From the NCBI GenBank assembly GCA_017439405.1, contig JAFSJF010000070.1:1-41391 (forward strand): a DNA stretch of 41,391 nucleotides, given 5' to 3'. Shown here one piece after another: positions 22,696 to 31,779 of this stretch. The position numbers were made by a program, and so were the translations under genes. The notes below the pieces were generated by a model that was not told where the DNA came from, ran no database searches, and was given only the letters and a program-made list of their open reading frames with translations. The stretch's first letter is position 1, and every line of letters begins with the position of its first letter. This DNA is from Bacteroidales bacterium (GTDB lineage Bacteria > Bacteroidota > Bacteroidia > Bacteroidales > F082).

Positions 22696-24096
22696 GACAG
22701 AAGAGATTTCCTAAAACATATCGGCGGCGCGGCGGTGGCCACTTCGGTGGTGCTTTCCGCCTGCAAGAACAGCGGCGACGAATCGCCAATTATCGTCAAA
22801 AACGTCATCGATGGCCAGGGCGAGATGACCTACCGAACCAACCCCAACACGGGCGACAAAGTCTCGATTTTAGGCTACGGCATGATGCGCCTGCCCGTTG
22901 AGGGCGGCGGATCGGCACGCGAAAACCCCAACGCCGACATCGACCAAGAGATGGTCAACGAGCAAGTGGACTATGCCCTCGCGCACGGCATCAACTACTT
23001 CGACACCTCGCCGGCCTATTGCAAAGGGCTGTCGGAACGTGCCACGGGCATCGCCCTTTCGAGGCACCCGCGCAACTCTTATTACATCGCCACGAAACTG
23101 TCGAACTTCAGCCCTTCCACATGGAGCCGCGAAGCCTCGCAAGCCATGTTCGAGAACTCGCTTAAGGAATTGCAGACCGACTACATCGACTACCTGCTGC
23201 TCCACAGCATCGGCGGCGAGACGCAGGAACTGGACAGCGAGCATCTTTTCAACACGCGCTTCATGGACAACGGCATCTTGGACTGGCTTGTCGAGCAAAA
23301 GGAGAAAGGCCGTATCCGCAACCTCGGCTTCTCGTACCACGGCGACGTGAAGATCTTCGACATGCTGCTGCGATGGATGGACGAGGGCAAATATCATTGG
23401 GATTTCGTCCAAATACAGATGAACTATGTGGACTGGCACTACGCCAAGCGCATCAACACGCGCAACACCGACGCCGAGTATCTCTACAACGAGTTGCACC
23501 GTCGCGGCATCCCCAGTGTCATCATGGAGCCGCTGTTGGGCGGACGCTTGGCCTCGTTGCCCGACTACATCGTCAGGCAAATGCAGGAACGCGAGCCCGA
23601 AAGCCCCGTGGCACGCTGGGCTTTCCGCTATGCCGGCACGCCCGAAGGCATCCTCACCGTATTGAGCGGCATGACCTACATGGAACACCTGAAGCAGAAC
23701 GTGGAGACCTACTCGCCCTTGCGCCCCATCACGGCGGAGGAAGACGCTTTCCTGATGAAAGTGGCCGAGCAATACGTGGACCTGAAAACAGTGCCCTGCA
23801 CGGCGTGCAACTATTGTATGCCATGCCCCTACGGACTGAACATCCCTGCCATATTCGGCTACTACAACAAGAGCATCACCGAAGGCAACATGCCGACGGG
23901 CAGCCGCGAGGCACAAGAATATTGGCAAGCCCGCAAGCGTTTCCTCGTCGGCTACGACCGCAACATTCCCGTTTTGCGGCAAGCCAGCCACTGCATCGGG
24001 TGCAACCAATGCGCACCACACTGTCCGCAGAACATTGAGATTCCGAAGCAACTGCACAGGATTGACGATTATGTGGAGCAGTTGAAGCAGGTGTAA
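22693..24096 (+). CDS. Tat-exported aldo/keto reductase with C-terminal ferredoxin domain
   Basis: The 467-residue protein opens with a twin-arginine signal that also has a lipobox-like end (DRRDFLKHIGGAAVATSVVL, SAC24), so it should be exported folded and perhaps lipid-anchored. The aldo/keto reductase barrel follows, with the catalytic tetrad D104, Y109, K135 and H171 (NYFDTSPAY, ATKL, LLLHSI). The C-terminal ~100 residues hold two Cys clusters (CTACNYCMPCPYGLNIP and CIGCNQCAPHCPQNIEIP) typical of 4Fe-4S aldo/keto reductases of anaerobes. Substrate is unknown. Because an NADPH-type barrel is unusual outside the cytoplasm, electrons may instead come through the iron-sulfur clusters, plausibly from the polyferredoxin encoded just upstream; this is inference. 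The spacer before it is a heptad repeat array. Confidence 0.88.
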   Translation: MDRRDFLKHIGGAAVATSVVLSACKNSGDESPIIVKNVIDGQGEMTYRTNPNTGDKVSILGYGMMRLPVEGGGSARENPNADIDQEMVNEQVDYALAHGINYFDTSPAYCKGLSERATGIALSRHPRNSYYIATKLSNFSPSTWSREASQAMFENSLKELQTDYIDYLLLHSIGGETQELDSEHLFNTRFMDNGILDWLVEQKEKGRIRNLGFSYHGDVKIFDMLLRWMDEGKYHWDFVQIQMNYVDWHYAKRINTRNTDAEYLYNELHRRGIPSVIMEPLLGGRLASLPDYIVRQMQEREPESPVARWAFRYAGTPEGILTVLSGMTYMEHLKQNVETYSPLRPITAEEDAFLMKVAEQYVDLKTVPCTACNYCMPCPYGLNIPAIFGYYNKSITEGNMPTGSREAQEYWQARKRFLVGYDRNIPVLRQASHCIGCNQCAPHCPQNIEIPKQLHRIDDYVEQLKQV

Positions 24097-24118
24097 GTAC
24101 AGTTCCAAAAAGCAGTTA

Positions 24119-24225
24119 TTGCCCAAAAAGTTTGTAATGGGTTTTTAATACTTGCTTTATTGTCAATATTTTACGATTTGTAATTTGCCAAAAAGCTTGT
24201 AATGGGCTTATTGGCTTGGTTTTAT
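24119..24225 (+). repeat. Two imperfect direct repeats upstream of a lipoprotein operon
   Basis: TTGCCCAAAAAGTTTGTAAT (from 24119) recurs as TTGCCAAAAAGCTTGTAAT (from 24185), each followed by GGG and a related T-rich stretch of about 20 bp. A weaker third match (CCAAAAAGCAGTTATTG) precedes them at 24104. The second copy overlaps the -33 region of the promoter at 24216, so a role as a binding site is possible. Confidence 0.6.
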
Positions 24226-24247
24226 CATGGAAAATGTGTTATTTTTG
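24216..24247 (+). promoter_or_regulatory. Promoter of the lipoprotein/ligase operon
   Basis: TTG (24216-24218) is followed after 21 bp by TATTTTTG (24240-24247), 37 bp before the ATG at 24285. Confidence 0.6.
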
Positions 24248-24284
24248 CGGCAGGAAATTTTCAGTCTAACAAAATCTAAAAGTC

Positions 24285-25175
24285 ATGAAGACATCCAAAT
24301 CATTAAGCCTTGTGTTGGGATTGGTTTTGACGGCCTCCCTCAGCGCTTGCCAAAAAGAAAAAACCGGCGTTTATCAGCCCACTAAGAAGATCCAGCAGAT
24401 TTACTACTCGTGGAGAAACAGCGAAAAAGAGCCTTTCCAACACTGGGAATGGAACGGCGACAAGCTCAGCATCATCACACACTACACCGACTACGACCTG
24501 AAAGACGATGCCTGGATTGAGAACTTCACCTACGAGAACAACCGCATCACCCGCATTGACAACTACACCCACTCCGAGTACATCACCTACGACTACGACG
24601 GCGACCACCTGAAGTCGGCCACCGTGTTCTACCGCAACGCCATCGCCTGCACCTGGGCGATAAGCTACGACGGCGACAAAATCAGCAAGATGACGGGCAC
24701 CTTCTTCGACACCTATAAAAAAGACGGCGCCAAGCTCCATCTGAATCCCTTGTCGCACCTGCTGCCTCCCGACGTTTGCACACGCATCGACAAATGCGAA
24801 CGGCAGATGGCGCAACAACGCCACGAGGAAGAGAGCTACACCATCGCCCTCCTGCTCACCTGGACGGGCGACAACATCAGCAAGATTGTCTTTACGGGCG
24901 ACGGCGAATATTTGGAATTCTTGCTGCAATACGACGACAAGAACTGCCCTTTGTACGGACTCATGGGCGGGATTGAAGACTATTTGGTCAGCTTCACTTA
25001 CGGGCACACCACCTTCAGCAAGAACAACGTGACCTCCATCATTATGAAGGAAGACGATTACGCTGACACCATTTGCTTCGCCTACCAGTACGACTCCGAC
25101 AAATACCCCGTCTTACAGACCTCGTACGAAGCCTACGACCCCGATGACAAACAAGTGTTTTACTTTGAATATTAA
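24285..25175 (+). CDS. Lipoprotein of unknown function with repeated YD-like strands
   Basis: The 296-residue protein has a lipoprotein signal (VLTASLSACQKEK, Cys22). The mature part is a series of about 20-residue units with the pattern Y-x-Y-x-G/N-x-x-I/L-x-x-I (WEWNGDKLSIITHYTDYD, FTYENNRITRIDNY, ITYDYDGDHLKSATVF, ISYDGDKISKMTG, LTWTGDNISKIVF), resembling the YD/RHS-like sheets of DUF4595-type lipoproteins in Prevotella and Bacteroides. Function is unknown; a surface or periplasmic location is likely. It is the first gene of a tight set: the next gene starts 12 bp after its stop. Confidence 0.8.
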   Translation: MKTSKSLSLVLGLVLTASLSACQKEKTGVYQPTKKIQQIYYSWRNSEKEPFQHWEWNGDKLSIITHYTDYDLKDDAWIENFTYENNRITRIDNYTHSEYITYDYDGDHLKSATVFYRNAIACTWAISYDGDKISKMTGTFFDTYKKDGAKLHLNPLSHLLPPDVCTRIDKCERQMAQQRHEEESYTIALLLTWTGDNISKIVFTGDGEYLEFLLQYDDKNCPLYGLMGGIEDYLVSFTYGHTTFSKNNVTSIIMKEDDYADTICFAYQYDSDKYPVLQTSYEAYDPDDKQVFYFEY

Positions 25176-25187
25176 AAACTTACGGAT

Positions 25188-26228
25188 ATGAAAACGACGA
25201 AAACATTAACCTTGATGGCATTGGCTATGCTTATGGCATTGACCTCATGCAAGCCTACCGAAGACCCGCAACAGGTGACCAAAAATGTGGTGGTCACCAC
25301 CGCCGACCCGGCATTCATCACAGGCAGCACCGCCACACTCGGCGCAGAAGTCGTTGCCGACGATGCTGGACTGCTGCTCGAACTTGGCGTGTGCTGGAGC
25401 CAAACTGCCAATCCAACCGTCGACAACCAAAGCTCGAAAACCTACAAGTGCTCGCAACCCTACCAATGTTTTGTTAGCAACCTCGAGCCCAACACACAGT
25501 ACCACGTGCGCGGCTATGCCAAATACGGCACCGAATACTGCTACGGCTGCGAAAAGACCTTCACCACCCTTAATGCCGATGCGCCTGCGGCCTCGCCCGT
25601 CACCACCATCGAGGCCACCGAAATCACCTACGAGAGTTTTTGTGCCGCCTACTCCCTTGTGCCTTTCGGCATGACCAACTATACGGCCGGCCTAATCTAC
25701 AGCACCCGCCCCGACCTCACTTTAGAGAACTGCGAAGGCATAAAAACCGGCTACTACGACAGCGAAACCGACACCTACCCGGTGTGTTGCTACTACTTGA
25801 CCCCCAACACAAAGTATTATTACCGCGCTTTTGTGGAGTATTATACGAACAACCAACCTGCCTATTTCTATGGCGAAGTCCTCAGCCTCACCACGCCCGA
25901 AATGCCCTTTGTGCTCAACCTTTACACGAGCGACCCACAATACTATTGGGGAAACTATTATGTCATCGCCCACGGCGAAGTAGAATGTACCATGCCAGAA
26001 GTGGTAAACCAGGTCGGTTTTTGCTACAGCATGGACAACGCATATCCGCAGTTTGAGTCGGACTTCCACACCACCGCCGCCACACCCACGGGCGACTGGC
26101 ATTGGTATGAGTTCAACAGCTACATCTACGACCTGTCGGCCCACACCAAATACTACATCCGCAGCTACGCCCGCTACAAGACCGACAGCATCAAGTACGG
26201 CAACGTCGTCTCCGTCGATATCAACTGA
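25188..26228 (+). CDS. Lipoprotein with fibronectin-type-III-like repeats
   Basis: The 346-residue protein has a lipoprotein signal (LMALTSCKPTED, Cys21). It then has about three Fn3-like repeats, each with the pattern typical of Bacteroidota surface lipoproteins: E-x-G-V/F-C-Y/W-S in one strand and L-x-P/A-x-T-x-Y-Y/H-x-R-x-Y/F-A/V in the next (LLLELGVCWSQ with LEPNTQYHVRGYAKYG; AGLIYSTRPDL with LTPNTKYYYRAFVEY; NQVGFCYSMDN with LSAHTKYYIRSYARY). Such repeats are structural spacers or adhesion modules; no enzymatic motif is present. Spacing of 12 bp upstream and 9 bp downstream indicates cotranscription with both neighbours. Confidence 0.82.
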   Translation: MKTTKTLTLMALAMLMALTSCKPTEDPQQVTKNVVVTTADPAFITGSTATLGAEVVADDAGLLLELGVCWSQTANPTVDNQSSKTYKCSQPYQCFVSNLEPNTQYHVRGYAKYGTEYCYGCEKTFTTLNADAPAASPVTTIEATEITYESFCAAYSLVPFGMTNYTAGLIYSTRPDLTLENCEGIKTGYYDSETDTYPVCCYYLTPNTKYYYRAFVEYYTNNQPAYFYGEVLSLTTPEMPFVLNLYTSDPQYYWGNYYVIAHGEVECTMPEVVNQVGFCYSMDNAYPQFESDFHTTAATPTGDWHWYEFNSYIYDLSAHTKYYIRSYARYKTDSIKYGNVVSVDIN

Positions 26229-26237
26229 TTTTGTGTA

Positions 26238-28157
26238 ATGAAAGGCGGTGGCACACGAACCCTACTCCTCGCTTTGGGTGTCGTGATTAGTTGTCTCGTT
26301 GGGCTACCCAACCTATACGATAAGTTTCTGGTTGCCAAGTTTGTTGCCACAGCAACAGGTCTGGCAATCCTTTTCTTTTTTGCCCTAGTCGGCAGAAAAC
26401 GTTGGCTCGTTCCCCACAGCCCTGTGTTCTACATTTACATGCTATTTACCCTTCTCTGCGGCTGTTCGATACTTTGGGCCACCAACACCGCCGAAGCCGT
26501 TTTCGCTTTTTCTACCCAACTGCTCAGCCCACTGATTATCATCGTCTTTTACGGCCTTTTGTCGACTAAAAAACAACTTACCCAAAAGGCATTATGGATC
26601 AGCGCAGCCACCGTCTTGGCCGTATATCTGTTTTTTACCCTTGTCCAACTATTTCACGTTGAGAGCTTTAGCTTCGACCAGCTTTACCGCGTGAGCGGTC
26701 TCAGCGGGCACAAGAACCTGTTGGCCGTCATGCTGTTTGTGCTCTCCGGCTTCCTGCTCACCTCCTTTGCCATTTTCGAAAACAAGGTCTTGAGATGGCT
26801 CTCTGCCGTCGTGTTTGCCATTGCTTTCATCGTCATTTTTTTGCTGAAATCGAGGGCGGTGTTGCTTGGTGTGCTCGTCGCTGGTGGTTGCTTTGGGATG
26901 ATGATGTTATTGCGTACACGTTGTTGCAATGAGGCACGACGAAGCCATTTACTGCTCGTCATGTCCATCATTGTTGTCTATGTCTTTCTCACAGTTGGGC
27001 TTCGCGTGTTTGCCGACCGTTCTGTGCCACATACAGCCGAAAAGAGCGAGATTGAGCATAAAATGCTGAGCACTTCTTCCTTGGCGGAACGTTGTTTGCT
27101 ATGGGAAAAGACCTATCATGTTGTTGACAATCATCCGTTTATGGGTTGTGGTATCGGCAACTGGCAAATACACTTCCCCGATGCGGGCCTGGACGGCCTC
27201 TACCGTGCCGACGTGTGGAACGTCAACTTCACCAAGCCGCACAACGAATATTTAGGCATACTGGCCGAAACCGGCTACCTTGGACTTCTCCTTTACGTTG
27301 CTTTCCTGACCTCCATAATCGTGCTTTCGTTTTTCGCCCTTCTCAGGACCGAGAATCGGAAAGACTTCCTTTATGGCGCCATCATTCTGAGCCTCTTCGT
27401 CGGATGTTGCGTCAACGCCCTTTTCGACTTCCCCAACAGCCGAATCGAACACGTCATTTGGATGGGCATACTCATCGCCAACCTATTGAAAACCATCGCC
27501 AACGGCCAACAGAAAACCCTCGGCATGGGTTGGAACATGGCGTTCATGGCCGTCGCCGTCGGGCTCGTCGTCGTAGGAGCCTTCCGCCTCAAAGGCGAGC
27601 GAAACACCTTCATGATGCAGCAAGCCCTGAAAGCCAACGACTGGAAAGCCGTGGAACGTTATGGCAACCAAGCCTTTTCGTTTTTCTACACAATCGACCC
27701 TGTGGGACTGCCTTTACATTGGTATATCGGCAAGGCCGAAAAACAAACGGGCAACCCAAAGGCCATCGACGATTTCCGCCGAGCGTATCATTACGCGCCT
27801 TTCTGCAAGGAAAACCTCAACGACCTTGGGCTGGCAGAATACTACGCCTCCCACGACCTTAAGAAGGCGGAATTCTACCTCAACGAAGCCATCCGCATCA
27901 GCCCGAATTACCTTTATCCCTCTCTCAACTTGGCCTATATCTACCTGAGCGAAAACCAACCGCAAAAGGCCAAGGCCGTGGCCGATGCCATCTATTTCGA
28001 CGAACATAAGCGCGACGTGCTGAAAACAGATGCCGCGTTTTTCGAACCGTTCAACGCCGAAGCCATCCGACACAAGATTGATGCAGATTATGAAGCCGTC
28101 ATGCAGTTGCGCAAGACCATTAATGACAAATCACAATCCCATCCTATGGATGAGTGA
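26238..28157 (+). CDS. O-antigen ligase/polymerase-like membrane protein with C-terminal TPRs
   Basis: The 639-residue protein has about ten to twelve hydrophobic segments (residues 1-440) and the Wzy_C/O-antigen ligase signature region in a large loop: LSGHKNLLAVML, CLLWEKTYHVVDNHPFMGCGIGNW and KPHNEYLGILAETGYLGL. After the last helix come about 190 soluble residues with TPR-like helices (PKAIDDFRRAYHYAPFCKEN, LKKAEFYLNEAIRISPNYLY, LAYIYLSENQPQKAKAVADA). Proteins of this fold transfer or polymerise lipid-linked glycans at the periplasmic face, for example WaaL-type ligases or O-oligosaccharyltransferases; the exact reaction cannot be told from sequence. In T9SS bacteria a ligase of this fold makes the anionic LPS that anchors T9SS cargo, which would fit the window, but the operon partners here are two lipoproteins, not LPS genes. 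Confidence 0.8.
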   Translation: MKGGGTRTLLLALGVVISCLVGLPNLYDKFLVAKFVATATGLAILFFFALVGRKRWLVPHSPVFYIYMLFTLLCGCSILWATNTAEAVFAFSTQLLSPLIIIVFYGLLSTKKQLTQKALWISAATVLAVYLFFTLVQLFHVESFSFDQLYRVSGLSGHKNLLAVMLFVLSGFLLTSFAIFENKVLRWLSAVVFAIAFIVIFLLKSRAVLLGVLVAGGCFGMMMLLRTRCCNEARRSHLLLVMSIIVVYVFLTVGLRVFADRSVPHTAEKSEIEHKMLSTSSLAERCLLWEKTYHVVDNHPFMGCGIGNWQIHFPDAGLDGLYRADVWNVNFTKPHNEYLGILAETGYLGLLLYVAFLTSIIVLSFFALLRTENRKDFLYGAIILSLFVGCCVNALFDFPNSRIEHVIWMGILIANLLKTIANGQQKTLGMGWNMAFMAVAVGLVVVGAFRLKGERNTFMMQQALKANDWKAVERYGNQAFSFFYTIDPVGLPLHWYIGKAEKQTGNPKAIDDFRRAYHYAPFCKENLNDLGLAEYYASHDLKKAEFYLNEAIRISPNYLYPSLNLAYIYLSENQPQKAKAVADAIYFDEHKRDVLKTDAAFFEPFNAEAIRHKIDADYEAVMQLRKTINDKSQSHPMDE

Positions 28158-28164
28158 CACAATT

Positions 28165-28215
28165 TCCCGAAAAGTTTTCCTATAAATTCCCGAAAAATTT
28201 TCCCATATTTTCCCG
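28165..28215 (+). repeat. Three TTCCCG repeats in the leader of the DUF4143-type ATPase gene
   Basis: TTCCCGAA starts at 28165, 28188 and 28210, i.e. with a 22-23 bp period, each followed by A/T-rich bases. The array ends 8 bp before the -7 element of the ATPase gene. The arrangement resembles the AT-rich tandem repeats at 18155. Confidence 0.6.
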
Positions 28216-28222
28216 AATTTTG

Positions 28223-28230
28223 TATTTTTG
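28223..28230 (+). promoter_or_regulatory. -7 element of the DUF4143-type ATPase gene
   Basis: TATTTTTG lies 20 bp before the ATG at 28250. The -33 region falls within the TTCCCG repeats. Confidence 0.5.
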
Positions 28231-28249
28231 CACTCAAATACAAAGTATT

Positions 28250-29539
28250 ATGTCGGAATACAGAAAAAGAATTGCAGACAGTCTTTTGGAAAGAAAACTG
28301 GCTGGGAAGGGTGCCGTATTGATAGAAGGGCCGAAATGGTGCGGCAAAACCACCACAGCAGAACAACATGCAAAAAGCATCCTTTATATGGACGACCCAA
28401 GGCGAATAAAAGAGAACTTGGTAACAGCCGATCTTGCTCCGCAAGACCTTCTTGCCGGCGACACGCCCAAGCTTTTGGATGAATGGCAAATCGCCCCTCG
28501 GTTATGGGATGCCATACGATTTGAAGTCGACCACAGGGAGGGTTGCGGCCATTTCATCCTGACTGGCTCTTCCGTACCCTTGGAAGACGACAACGAAGGA
28601 CAAACGACTCGACATCATTCGGGTACAGGTAGGTTTGCATGGCTTCGGATGCGACCTATGGCACTTTACGAATCGGGGGAATCGAATGGCACTATCAGTC
28701 TGGGAGACTTGTTTTTGGCTCCAGAAAAGATATATGCACACAACGACCTTATGCGAGAGGACATTGCGTTTCTCGTGTGCCGTGGCGGTTGGCCTGCCGC
28801 TGTGGGTATGGAAAAAGAGATTGCCCTCGACCAGGCATTTGACTATTGTGACGCCATCGCCGAAAGGGATATGTCGCGAGTGGACAAGGTGAAACGCAGT
28901 CCTGAAAGAGTGCGTCGGCTTATGCGATCGTATGCAAGAAACCAAGCGGCACAAGCCACTTTTGAGACCATAGCCGCCGATATGGCCGCCAACGAGCCAC
29001 AAACCATGGATACGGATACCATTTCCTCCTATATCAATGCCCTCAGAAAGATGTTTGTCGTGGAAGAATCGGAGGCTTGGAATCCAAATCTAAGGTCGAA
29101 AACGGCGGTACGCACTTCCAACACACGCTATTTCACCGACCCATCCATTGGCACAGCCATCATGCAGCTTGGACCTCAAGACCTGCTCAACGATTTCAAT
29201 ACCTTTGGCTTGTTTTTTGAGACCATGGCGGTTCGCGACCTAAGAACATACGCCGATGCCTTGATGGGTAAAGTGTTTCATTATAGAGACAGCGACAAGT
29301 TAGAGTGCGACGCTGTCATTCATCTGCGCAATGGCGATTATGGTTTAGTGGAAATAAAAATTGGTGGGGAAACCCTGATTGAGGAAGGTGCACAAGCCCT
29401 AAAGACGCTTAAAGACAAGCTCGACACCACAAAAATGAAAAAACCGTCTTTTATGATGGTCCTTATAGGCATAGGAAACACAGCCTATCGGCGCAACGAC
29501 GGAATCTATGTTGTTCCCATCGGCTGTTTGAAGGATTGA
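28250..29539 (+). CDS. AAA_14/DUF4143 ATPase with nuclease-like C-terminus
   Basis: The start MSEYRKRIAD at 28250 is chosen because the upstream extension (FPEKFSYKFPKNFP) only translates a tandem repeat and overlaps the promoter. The 429-residue protein has a P-loop (IEGPKWCGKTTTAEQH), the arginine-rich YMDDPRRIKEN segment, a Walker B-like KLLDEWQIAP, the HFILTGSS sensor motif and the R-x-x-x-M-x-L segment (RFAWLRMRPMALYESGE) that define AAA_14/DUF4143 ATPases. The C-terminus carries DSDKLECDAVIHLRNGDYGLVEIKIGG, a PD-(D/E)XK-like D...E-x-K. The role of this family is unresolved; multiple copies per genome are common in Bacteroidales. It is monocistronic, ended by a good terminator. Confidence 0.9.
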   Translation: MSEYRKRIADSLLERKLAGKGAVLIEGPKWCGKTTTAEQHAKSILYMDDPRRIKENLVTADLAPQDLLAGDTPKLLDEWQIAPRLWDAIRFEVDHREGCGHFILTGSSVPLEDDNEGQTTRHHSGTGRFAWLRMRPMALYESGESNGTISLGDLFLAPEKIYAHNDLMREDIAFLVCRGGWPAAVGMEKEIALDQAFDYCDAIAERDMSRVDKVKRSPERVRRLMRSYARNQAAQATFETIAADMAANEPQTMDTDTISSYINALRKMFVVEESEAWNPNLRSKTAVRTSNTRYFTDPSIGTAIMQLGPQDLLNDFNTFGLFFETMAVRDLRTYADALMGKVFHYRDSDKLECDAVIHLRNGDYGLVEIKIGGETLIEEGAQALKTLKDKLDTTKMKKPSFMMVLIGIGNTAYRRNDGIYVVPIGCLKD

Positions 29540-29546
29540 ATATGCA

Positions 29547-29575
29547 AAAAGGACGCCCAAAACGAGCGTCCTTTT
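29547..29575 (+). terminator. Intrinsic terminator after the DUF4143-type gene
   Basis: AAAAGGACGC (29547-29556) pairs with GCGTCCTTTT (29566-29575) over a 9-nt loop. The A and T ends make it usable in both directions, and it lies between convergent genes. Confidence 0.8.
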
Positions 29576-29583
29576 GTCATCCT

Positions 29584-29611
29584 GTAGAGACGTAGCGCGC
29601 TACGTCTCTAC
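29584..29611. repeat. 28-bp perfect palindrome, GTAGAGACG family
   Basis: GTAGAGACGTAGCG (29584-29597) is followed directly by its exact reverse complement (29598-29611). It shares the GTAGAGACG...CGTCTCTAC frame with 14515 and 38556 but has a different core. It lies 6 bp from the mutB stop between convergent genes. Confidence 0.9.
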
Positions 29612-29617
29612 CATTGT

Positions 29618-31759
29618 TTAGGCCTGCTTCCTTGCCTCGATCAGCAGTTCCAGCATCTTGATGGCCGACTCGCTGACGGGTGTGCCAGGACCGAAGATGG
29701 CCACAGCGCCGGCGTCGTAGAGGAACTGGTAGTCCTGCGCGGGAATCACGCCACCCACGGTGACCATGATGTCGGGACGCCCCAACTTCTCCAGCTCTTC
29801 GATGACCTGAGGTACGAGGGTCTTGTGACCGGCAGCCAGCGAACTCACGCCCATGATGTGGACGTCGTTCTCGACAGCCTGCTTGGCAGCCTCGGCGGGC
29901 GTCTGGAACAGGGGTCCCATATCCACGTCGAAGCCGATGTCGGCATAACCGGTGGCCACCACCTTGGCGCCACGGTCGTGACCGTCCTGGCCCATCTTGG
30001 CGACCATGATACGCGGACGGCGGCCTTCCATCTTGGCAAACTCGTCGGCCATCTTGCAGGCTTCCTCAAATCTTGCGTCGTTTTTCGTTTCCATAGAATA
30101 CACTCCTGAAATTGAACGGATAACAGCTTTGTAACGGCCAGCGACCTTCTCGCAAGCCATGGAAATCTCACCCAAGGAAGCGCGGCACTTGGCGGCTTCG
30201 ACTGCCAATGCCAGCAGGTTGCCCTCGCCCGTCTCGGCGCACTTGGTGATGGCGTCGAGGCAACGCTGCACGTCGGCCTCGTTGCGGTTGGCGCGGAGCT
30301 CTTTCAAGCGCTTGATTTGCGACTCACGCACGGCGGTGTTGTCGATTTCCAAAGTCTCAATCGGGTCTTCGTGGTCGAGGCGGTACTTGTTGATACCGAC
30401 GATGGTCTCGCGGCCTGAGTCGATTTGTGCCTGCTTGCGGGCCGAAGCCTCTTCGATACGCATCTTCGGCAGACCCGTCTCGATGGCCTTGGCCATGCCA
30501 CCCATGGCTTCCACCTCTTGGATGTGGTTCCAGGCGCGGTGGGCGATTTCATGGGTCAGCGACTCCACATAGTAGGAACCAGCCCACGGGTCGACGACAC
30601 GGCAAACGTTGGTCTCTTCTTGGATGTAAATCTGGGTGTTACGAGCGATACGGGCGCTGAAGTCGGTGGGCAGGGCGATAGCCTCGTCCAAAGCGTTGGT
30701 GTGCAGTGATTGGGTGTGACCCAAGGCGGCTCCCATGGCCTCGATGCAAGTACGAGCCACGTTGTTGAACGGATCCTGCTCGGTGAGGCTCCAGCCCGAG
30801 GTCTGCGTGTGAGTACGCAAGGCCAATGACTTGGCGTTCTTCGGGTTAAAGGTCTTCACGATCTTGGCCCACAGCATACGGGCGGCACGCATCTTGGCGA
30901 TTTCCATGAAGTGGTTCATGCCCGAGCACCAGAAGAACGACAGACGTGGTGCGAAAGCGTCGATGTCGAGGCCCGCCTTGACACCCGTGCGGAGGTAGTC
31001 CCAACCGTCGGCCAAGGTGTAGGCCATCTCAATGTCGGAGGTGGCGCCGGCTTCCTGCATGTGGTAGCCCGAGATGGAGATGCTGTTGAACTTCGGCATG
31101 TTCTGTGAGGTGAACTCGAAGATGTCGGCGATGATGCGCATCGAGAACTCAGGCGGATAGATATAGGTGTTACGCACCATGAACTCCTTCAGGATGTCAT
31201 TCTGGATGGTACCTTGCAACTCTTCGTATTTGGCTCCCTGCTCCAAGGCGGCGACGATGTAGAAGGCCAAAACCGGCAACACGGCACCGTTCATGGTCAT
31301 GGAAACGGACATTTTGTTCAGCGGAATCTGGTCGAACAGTACCTTCATGTCTTCGACGGAGCAGATGCTCACGCCAGCCTTACCCACGTCGCCCATGACG
31401 CGCTCGTGGTCGGCGTCGTAGCCACGGTGGGTGGCCAAGTCGAAGGCCACGGACAGACCCTTCTGACCAGCCGCGATATTACGGCGGTAGAAGGCATTGG
31501 ACTCCTCAGCGGTGGAGAAACCAGCATACTGACGGATGGTCCACGGACGCATCACATACATCGTCGAGTAAGGTCCACGGAGGAAGGGCGCAATGCCAGC
31601 GGCGTAGTTGAGGTGTTCCATGCCTTCGAGGTCTTTCTCGGTGTAGGCAGGCTTCACCATGATGTGCTCGTGGGTCTCCCACAGCTCGCCGTTCGGCAGA
31701 ATCAAGCCATTGTGTTTAGGTATAGCGTTGATGTTGATGTCTTTATAATTCGGTTTCAT
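29618..31759 (-). CDS. mutB: Methylmalonyl-CoA mutase large (catalytic) subunit
   Basis: MutB, with adenosylcobalamin, interconverts succinyl-CoA and methylmalonyl-CoA in the succinate-propionate pathway of anaerobic Bacteroidota. The start [12 protein letters not shown] at 31759 gives 713 residues, the usual length; further upstream the frame runs through a repeat. Visible are the TIM-barrel substrate domain ([62 protein letters not shown]) and the C-terminal B12 domain with the base-off ligand motif [11 protein letters not shown] (D-x-H-x-x-G, near residue 595) and [17 protein letters not shown]. It lies 106 bp after mutA in the same direction, separated by a heptad-repeat element with two small hairpins. 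No epimerase or cobalamin riboswitch is in the window. Confidence 0.97.
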   Translation of the reverse strand: MKPNYKDININAIPKHNGLILPNGELWETHEHIMVKPAYTEKDLEGMEHLNYAAGIAPFLRGPYSTMYVMRPWTIRQYAGFSTAEESNAFYRRNIAAGQKGLSVAFDLATHRGYDADHERVMGDVGKAGVSICSVEDMKVLFDQIPLNKMSVSMTMNGAVLPVLAFYIVAALEQGAKYEELQGTIQNDILKEFMVRNTYIYPPEFSMRIIADIFEFTSQNMPKFNSISISGYHMQEAGATSDIEMAYTLADGWDYLRTGVKAGLDIDAFAPRLSFFWCSGMNHFMEIAKMRAARMLWAKIVKTFNPKNAKSLALRTHTQTSGWSLTEQDPFNNVARTCIEAMGAALGHTQSLHTNALDEAIALPTDFSARIARNTQIYIQEETNVCRVVDPWAGSYYVESLTHEIAHRAWNHIQEVEAMGGMAKAIETGLPKMRIEEASARKQAQIDSGRETIVGINKYRLDHEDPIETLEIDNTAVRESQIKRLKELRANRNEADVQRCLDAITKCAETGEGNLLALAVEAAKCRASLGEISMACEKVAGRYKAVIRSISGVYSMETKNDARFEEACKMADEFAKMEGRRPRIMVAKMGQDGHDRGAKVVATGYADIGFDVDMGPLFQTPAEAAKQAVENDVHIMGVSSLAAGHKTLVPQVIEELEKLGRPDIMVTVGGVIPAQDYQFLYDAGAVAIFGPGTPVSESAIKMLELLIEARKQA

Positions 31760-31779
31760 CGTTTTATCCTTTCTGTTAT

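Noticed and set aside
28154-28249. N-terminal extension of the DUF4143-type ATPase
   Set aside because: These codons translate a tandem DNA repeat and the promoter; the family begins at about MSEYRKRIAD.
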